Origin: an uncultured Ruminococcus sp. | GTDB taxonomy: Bacteria > Bacillota > Clostridia > Oscillospirales > Ruminococcaceae | Length of the DNA stretch: 5,635 bases | Reading direction: 5' to 3' | NCBI GenBank assembly: GCA_900553675.1 | Contig: USEH01000148.1 | Location: forward strand, 1-5,635 | Part shown: positions 1 to 5,635 of the stretch, piece after piece | Position numbering within the stretch: position 1 is the stretch's first letter | Layout of the letters: every line of letters begins with the position of its first letter | Notes under the pieces: model-generated | The model's database searches: none | What the model was told of the DNA's origin: nothing | Seen by the model: only the letters and a program-made list of their open reading frames with translations | Translations under genes and position numbers: made by a program

Positions 1-124
1 TCATCGTATATCTTATTTAGGGGATTTTTTGACTGCATATTTCTTGACAAGTTCAAACCAACTACCAATGTACATTGATAATGTGAATCCATATCCCAGC
101 AAATTCACAGCAACTTGTGATGAC

Positions 125-171
125 GCAAAAACTATGCGGGCGAATCCCTGTTTATCAGGAATCCGCCCGCA
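125..171 (-). terminator. Rho-independent terminator of the atp operon
   Basis: Two 16-base arms (135-150 and 156-171) flank a 5-base loop. Read as minus-strand RNA, the stem is fully paired, with 14 Watson-Crick pairs and two G-U wobbles. Read as plus-strand RNA, the same two positions are A-C mismatches, so the hairpin fits the direction of the atp genes. A T5 run (positions 127-131, read on the minus strand) follows the stem after three bases. It lies 36 nt past the atpC stop, which marks the end of the operon. A T5 run also follows the stem on the plus strand, so some bidirectional activity is possible. Confidence 0.88.
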
Positions 172-207
172 TTTTTGTGCGGTTGCTAATAATTTTATAC
201 TATACCC

Positions 208-617
208 TCATGAACTGCTCGTTCTCTTAACCTTAAGCCTGTTGAGTGCTCTTGAAAGATTTCCTCTTGCAAGCTTGCATTCCAGAACACTGCGCTTCTG
301 CAAAAGCTCTTCCTTGGCTTCCTCGGCTTCTCGGATGGCTCTGTTTGCGTCGATTTCCTCCGGTCTTTCTGCGGAGTCCACCAAGACAAGAACCTCGTTG
401 TTTTCAACCTTCAAAAGCCCCTCGGAAACAGCGGCATATTGATTTTCTTGCCCGGGAATCCTGAAAATCAGCTTTCCGGGGACTATTGCCGAAATGATGT
501 TTGAGTGATTTGCCAAAATTCCGAAGAGTCCATTTGTAGTTGGCACGTCCAGCGATTCACAGGGTCCCTCATAAAAAACATGGTCTGCCGCAAGAATGCG
601 TATGTTGAACTGCTTCA

Positions 618-618
<1 letters not shown>
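208..618 (-). CDS. atpC: F1Fo ATP synthase subunit epsilon
   Basis: This 136-residue protein is the normal family length. Epsilon sits at the foot of the central stalk with gamma, links F1 to the c ring, and can inhibit ATP hydrolysis through its mobile C-terminal helices. Residues 1-84 form the beta-sandwich, with the family signatures VPTTNGLFGILANHS (25-39) and AVSEGLLKVENN (63-74). Residues 87-130 form the two-helix domain. It carries I89-D90-x-x-R93-A94, matching the I(L)DxxRA ATP-binding motif of Bacillus epsilon, and R123 and R127 fall where the other ATP-contacting arginines lie in the thermophilic Bacillus PS3 protein (alignment by eye). The ATG shares one base with the atpD stop (TGATG). 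An AAAGGA site 9 nt upstream lies inside atpD, so translation is probably coupled to beta. It is the last gene before the terminator. Confidence 0.97.
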
Positions 619-2931
<2,313 letters not shown>

Positions 2932-2940
2932 GTACCGTCG

Positions 2941-2947
2941 CCTCCTT
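2941..2947 (-). promoter_or_regulatory. Ribosome binding site of atpG
   Basis: AAGGAGG on the minus strand lies 9 nt before the atpG ATG, in the 24-nt gap after atpA. It decides the start in favour of the first Met over Met4. Confidence 0.85.
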
Positions 2948-2955
2948 AAAAAGTA

Positions 2956-4650
2956 TTAGTTATTAATGAAAATGTCGAGGTATTTCTTTGAGCAGTCAAT
3001 TATCCTTGCTCTTTGCTCGTCTGAAAGTCTTCCTGTTTTCTCGATATCATCGCAGATGCCAGAAATTTCATTTGAGCAGAAATCAATAAGTCCCAAGGAA
3101 AATTCGCGTATCTGCCTTGCCGGAACATCCTGCATGATATGCTCCATCGCCGCCACAAGCAGTATGACCTGCTCAAACTGCTTGTAGGGATGATACTGCT
3201 CCTGCCTTAGAAGTGCCATAAGCCCTTCTCCGTATGAAAGCTGACGCTTTGTTGCTTCGTCAAGATCGCTCGAAAACTGGGTGAAAACTTCCATCTCGCG
3301 ATACTGCGCAAGCTCGAGGCGTATCGCTCCGGCAGCATTTTTCATTGCTTTTGTCTGAGCATCTCCGCCTACTCGTGAGACCGAAAGACCGACATTTACC
3401 GCCGGACGCTGACCTGCAAAGAACAAATCGCTTTCAAGGAATATCTGACCGTCTGTAATCGAAATTATATTTGTCGGGATGTATGCCGAAACATCTCCTG
3501 CCTGAGTTTCAACTATTGGCAGGGCAGTCATGCTTCCTCCGCCAAGCCGCTCGCACAGATGAGCCGAGCGCTCTAAAAGCCTTGAATGGAGATAAAATAC
3601 GTCGCCAGGATACGCTTCACGCCCGGGAGAACGCTCCAAAAGAAGGCTTAACGCCCTGTATGCAACTGCGTGCTTCGACAAATCGTCGTATACTATAAGC
3701 ACGTCCGAGCCGTTTTCCATGAAGTATTCGCCTATGGCACAGCCTACATATGGCGCAATGTACTGCATTGGAGCAGGCTCGCTTGCGGTTGCGCTGACGA
3801 CTATCGAATAGTCCATAGCACCGTTTTTTCTCAGAGTCTCAACAAGCTGAGCAACGGATGATGCCTTTTGCCCAATTGCCACATATATGCAGATAACGTT
3901 TTTGCCCTTCTGGTTAAGAATAGCGTCAAGGGCGATGGCGGTTTTGCCGGTCTGCCTGTCTCCGATAATAAGCTCTCTTTGTCCTCTGCCTATCGGGAAC
4001 ATAGAATCGATTGTTAAAATACCGGTTTCAAGCGGCTTGTTTACCGGCTGACGGTCGATTATTCCGGGGGCAGGGCATTCAATCTGACGGTAGCCGCTTT
4101 CAACAATTCTGCCCTTACCGTCTATAGGGTTTCCCAAAGCGTCGACAACCCTGCCTATAAAGCCCTCACCGACTGGAACGCCAGCGGTTTTTCCGGTGCG
4201 CTTTACCGGACTTCCTTCGCATATCTCGGAATCGTTTCCGAATATAACGCATCCGACCTCTTTGCGCCGCAGCTCCAGAACCATTCCACGTATTCCGCGT
4301 GAAAAGATAACGATTTCGCCGTAAGCCACACTGTCCAGTCCTGAAACGTTTACAATTCCGTCGCCGACCGAAAGTACAGTTCCGTCGCCGTCTTCGTCCT
4401 CTTTCGGATTCCATTCGTCCACCGCTTTTCGCATAAGTGGGATGATGTCGCCATCCACTGCCGGAATATCTCTTAAAAGGTTTTTAAGCTCGTTTAAGCG
4501 TTCGTCAATCTCTTCGTTGTCAGACTTTTCGGGATTCCAATTTTCCACAGCCTTATGCATCTGCGGGAAAATATCGCCGTTCTTAACAGGCTGAGCCGAC
4601 AAATTTTCTTTCAGTCTTCGCAGCTTTTCCTTGATATCGGGACTGTCCAT
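2956..4650 (-). CDS. atpA: F1Fo ATP synthase subunit alpha with duplicated N-terminal extension
   Basis: Alpha alternates with beta in the head, binds non-catalytic nucleotide and supplies the arginine finger. The protein has 564 residues, where about 500-510 is usual. From about residue 88 it is canonical: [16 protein letters not shown] (91-106), P-loop GDRQTGKT (230-237), [16 protein letters not shown] (317-332), the PGREAYPGD loop, and SVSRVGG (423-429) with the arginine finger R426. The excess is all at the N-terminus. In other alphas about 25 residues there form a helix that binds delta; here 88 residues are made of two 42-residue-period repeats plus an acidic linker (KEDEDGDG). The ATG has an AAAGGA site 11 nt upstream and no gene before it for 33 nt. 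An internal start at Met73 would give a near-normal length but has no clear ribosome site and would leave conserved repeats untranslated. No atpH precedes it. Confidence 0.98.
   Translation of the reverse strand: MDSPDIKEKLRRLKENLSAQPVKNGDIFPQMHKAVENWNPEKSDNEEIDERLNELKNLLRDIPAVDGDIIPLMRKAVDEWNPKEDEDGDGTVLSVGDGIVNVSGLDSVAYGEIVIFSRGIRGMVLELRRKEVGCVIFGNDSEICEGSPVKRTGKTAGVPVGEGFIGRVVDALGNPIDGKGRIVESGYRQIECPAPGIIDRQPVNKPLETGILTIDSMFPIGRGQRELIIGDRQTGKTAIALDAILNQKGKNVICIYVAIGQKASSVAQLVETLRKNGAMDYSIVVSATASEPAPMQYIAPYVGCAIGEYFMENGSDVLIVYDDLSKHAVAYRALSLLLERSPGREAYPGDVFYLHSRLLERSAHLCERLGGGSMTALPIVETQAGDVSAYIPTNIISITDGQIFLESDLFFAGQRPAVNVGLSVSRVGGDAQTKAMKNAAGAIRLELAQYREMEVFTQFSSDLDEATKRQLSYGEGLMALLRQEQYHPYKQFEQVILLVAAMEHIMQDVPARQIREFSLGLIDFCSNEISGICDDIEKTGRLSDEQRARIIDCSKKYLDIFINN
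4393..4638 (-). repeat. Tandem protein-level repeat at the AtpA N-terminus
   Basis: AtpA residues 5-44 and 47-86 align without gaps at a period of exactly 42 residues (126 nt), with 18 of 40 positions identical. The shared pattern is IxExLxxLKxxL, then P, then GDIxPxMxKAVxxWNP. Shared codons differ at many third positions (for example GGC-GAT-ATT against GGC-GAC-ATC, and AAG-GCT-GTG against AAA-GCG-GTG). This is therefore an old duplication kept by selection on the protein, not a recent DNA repeat. Each unit looks like an amphipathic helix followed by a second helix ending in Trp-Asn-Pro. I do not recognise the repeat as a named domain. Confidence 0.9.
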
Positions 4651-4683
4651 TCAAATCACCATCCTTTCCAAAAAAGCCGATGG

Positions 4684-5121
4684 TCAGTTCTTAGATTTTA
4701 AAACCTTCTCAGCCATCTGTGCCGCAAGCTCAATGATTTCCTGCTTGGATTCTTCCAAGACCTTTTCTTTCTGACGCTGTGCGGCTGCTTTGGCGTCGGA
4801 AATTATTTTTTCCTTCTGCTTTTCGGCGTCCTTAAGTTTTGCGTCTGCCGCCGACTGCGCCTGTTCCGAAGCCTTAGACTTAATATCCTGCGCTTCCTTG
4901 TCAGCATCTTCAAGACGCTTTTCGTATTCAAGCATTAATGCCTGAGCTTCGTTGAATTTGGATTTTGCTTCCTCTGCTTGCTTTTCTATAGCTTCAGCCC
5001 GTTTGTCCATAAAGCTTTTGACCGGCTTGTACAAAAGAAGATAAAGTCCCAAAGAAAGAAGAGCGAAGTTTCCGAGGTGCAGAAGTATCTGCTGCCAGTC
5101 TATATTCAATGGTAAATTCAT
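4684..5121 (-). CDS. atpF: F1Fo ATP synthase subunit b, short C-terminus
   Basis: The b subunit anchors the peripheral stalk in the membrane and normally clamps the head through delta. The protein has 145 residues; about 156-170 is usual. A short N-terminus and one membrane segment (about residues 11-30) lead into the family motif YKPVKSFMDKR (31-41). A long alanine- and charge-rich coiled coil rich in Lys, Glu and Gln runs from about 42 to the end. The final stretch, ELAAQMAEKVLKSKN, matches the Ala-Glu-Lys-Ile/Val-Leu region that in other b subunits lies some 15-20 residues before the end, so the delta-binding tip is missing. The stop is a clean TGA, with no downstream reading that restores the tip. 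The ATG has an AAAGGA site 12 nt upstream, slightly far. It lies 62 nt after atpE and 33 nt before atpA. Confidence 0.95.
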   Translation of the reverse strand: MNLPLNIDWQQILLHLGNFALLSLGLYLLLYKPVKSFMDKRAEAIEKQAEEAKSKFNEAQALMLEYEKRLEDADKEAQDIKSKASEQAQSAADAKLKDAEKQKEKIISDAKAAAQRQKEKVLEESKQEIIELAAQMAEKVLKSKN

Positions 5122-5183
5122 ATCTATGTCCGTTCCTTTCCTGCATTCTTATGATTTGTAATGTAATTCAGAGCACGGCTTTG

Positions 5184-5552
5184 TTACAGTACAAAGATAA
5201 TAAGAATCGCAACGATAAGCGCATAGATAATGGCGGTTTCAATGAATACAAGACCCAGCATAAGGCTTGTCCTCAAAGCGCTCTGAGCTTCGGGCTGCCT
5301 TGAAATGCCGTCGTTGGTTTTCGAGATGGTTATACCCATGCTGACAGCACCGGCGGTGGCGGCAATGCCAACGCACATAGCGGCGGCAATAGCTTTAGTA
5401 GATGTTGAGTTGTCCTTTTCCGATTCCTGCGTCTGCGCAGAAGCAGACTGAGCATTTTCGGGGTTTTCTGCGGCAAATACCGGAACCGATACAGCCATAA
5501 TCAGGATAAAAGCGAACAATATCGCAAAAAATCTTTTGGTGAGTGTTTTCAT
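5184..5552 (-). CDS. atpE: F1Fo ATP synthase subunit c with N-terminal signal peptide
   Basis: Subunit c forms the ion-carrying rotor ring in the membrane. The precursor has 122 residues against about 70-90 usually. Residues 1-27 look like a signal peptide: basic MKTLTKR, a hydrophobic core at 8-23, and a VFA/A cleavage site at 25-28. A polar Gln/Ser/Glu/Asn-rich linker follows (28-52). The normal hairpin then has helix 1 (53-77), the cytoplasmic loop with RQPE (85-88), and helix 2 (98-121) with the ion-binding E105 in FIETAIIY. The start is Met at 5552, with AAAGGA 10 nt upstream. An in-frame ATG nine codons earlier has no ribosome site and would put charged residues ahead of the signal. The c N-terminus normally faces outside, so signal cleavage fits the topology. 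It lies between the atpB tail and atpF. Confidence 0.96.
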   Translation of the reverse strand: MKTLTKRFFAILFAFILIMAVSVPVFAAENPENAQSASAQTQESEKDNSTSTKAIAAAMCVGIAATAGAVSMGITISKTNDGISRQPEAQSALRTSLMLGLVFIETAIIYALIVAILIIFVL

Positions 5553-5562
5553 AATTGACCAT

Positions 5563-5568
5563 TCCTTT
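5563..5568 (-). promoter_or_regulatory. Ribosome binding site of atpE
   Basis: AAAGGA on the minus strand lies 10 nt before the ATG at 5552. It selects that start over the in-frame ATG at 5579, which lies upstream of the site and has none of its own. The same AAAGGA form precedes atpF (5134-5139), atpA (4662-4667) and atpC (628-633). Confidence 0.75.
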
Positions 5569-5588
5569 CTTATTGTCATTTGGCTTTT

Positions 5589-5635
5589 TTATTCTTTAGC
5601 TTTTTTGTGATGAGGCTCGCTGACCTCACCGTAAA
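5589..5635 (-). CDS. atpB: Probable C-terminal end of ATP synthase subunit a (partial)
   Basis: The minus strand enters the window in a frame reading YGEVSEPHHKKAKE and then TAA, 36 nt before the atpE start. In bacterial atp operons the gene just before atpE is atpB, whose protein ends in a short polar tail after the last membrane helix. This acidic-then-basic, histidine-containing tail fits that. Only 14 codons are visible, so identity rests mainly on position. A competing frame stays open to a TGA at 5576-5578 and reads a more basic peptide, which looks less like an a-subunit end. Confidence 0.6.
   Translation of the reverse strand, partial: YGEVSEPHHKKAKE

Noticed and set aside
1..92. Minus-strand ATG at 92 opening a frame that runs off the window (30 codons)
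   Set aside because: No convincing ribosome site precedes it and the 30 residues show no recognisable pattern. It overlaps the other short frame, so neither can be supported as a gene.
29..442. Plus-strand open frame of 137 codons spanning the terminator and atpC
   Set aside because: It runs through the terminator hairpin and then antisense to atpC. Its low-complexity Ser/Leu/Ala-rich end mirrors the epsilon helices.
4432..4434. Met73 of AtpA as the true start, giving a normal-length alpha
   Set aside because: There is no clear Shine-Dalgarno site before it. The upstream codons form a conserved protein-level repeat with synonymous divergence, and the ATG at 4650 has its own ribosome site right after atpF.
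4393..4638. Recent DNA tandem duplication or assembly artefact in atpA
   Set aside because: The two copies differ at many synonymous and replacement sites while keeping the same core residues, so they are neither a recent copy nor an assembly error.
5553..5579. Earlier in-frame ATG for atpE at 5579
   Set aside because: It lacks a ribosome site, while AAAGGA lies between it and the later ATG. The added residues would also spoil the basic start of the signal peptide.

Overview
The window holds the 3' part of one F-type (F1Fo) ATP synthase operon, transcribed entirely from the minus strand. Read in the direction of transcription (right to left), the order is: the tail of a probable atpB (a), atpE (c), atpF (b), atpA (alpha), atpG (gamma), atpD (beta) and atpC (epsilon), then a rho-independent terminator and about 130 bases with no convincing gene. 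The layout is tight. Gaps are 24 to 62 nt, atpG/atpD overlap by 8 nt, atpD/atpC share one base (TGATG), and each gene has a purine-rich Shine-Dalgarno site. The genes encode a rotary membrane machine: c and a carry ions, b is the stalk, gamma and epsilon form the rotor, and alpha3beta3 is the catalytic head.

The host is probably a low-to-moderate GC Gram-positive anaerobe of the Clostridia (Ruminococcaceae/Oscillospiraceae-like). This is inferred from AGGAGG/AAAGGA ribosome sites, Bacillus/Clostridium-type subunit sequences and a Gram-positive style signal peptide. I cannot assign it more closely.

The striking point is what is missing. The usual bacterial order is atpB-E-F-H-A-G-D-C, but atpH (delta/OSCP, which joins the b stalk to the top of the head) is absent: only 33 nt separate atpF from atpA. 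The subunit parts that normally meet delta are altered as well. AtpF stops just where the delta-binding C-terminus should begin. AtpA has its short delta-binding N-terminus replaced by an 88-residue region built of two 42-residue tandem repeats. AtpG carries an extra basic C-terminal tail that should project toward the top of the head. The catalytic residues of alpha and beta are intact. Together this suggests a functional ATP synthase with a re-engineered, delta-less peripheral stalk connection. That is an inference, since delta could be encoded elsewhere.

Two further oddities are a c subunit made with a cleavable-looking signal peptide plus a polar linker ahead of its hairpin, and an epsilon subunit with the full ATP-sensing residue set known from thermophilic Bacillus. 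The rightmost 47 bases hold only the end of the a subunit. The leftmost 124 bases hold a palindrome and weak short ORFs that I cannot support as genes.
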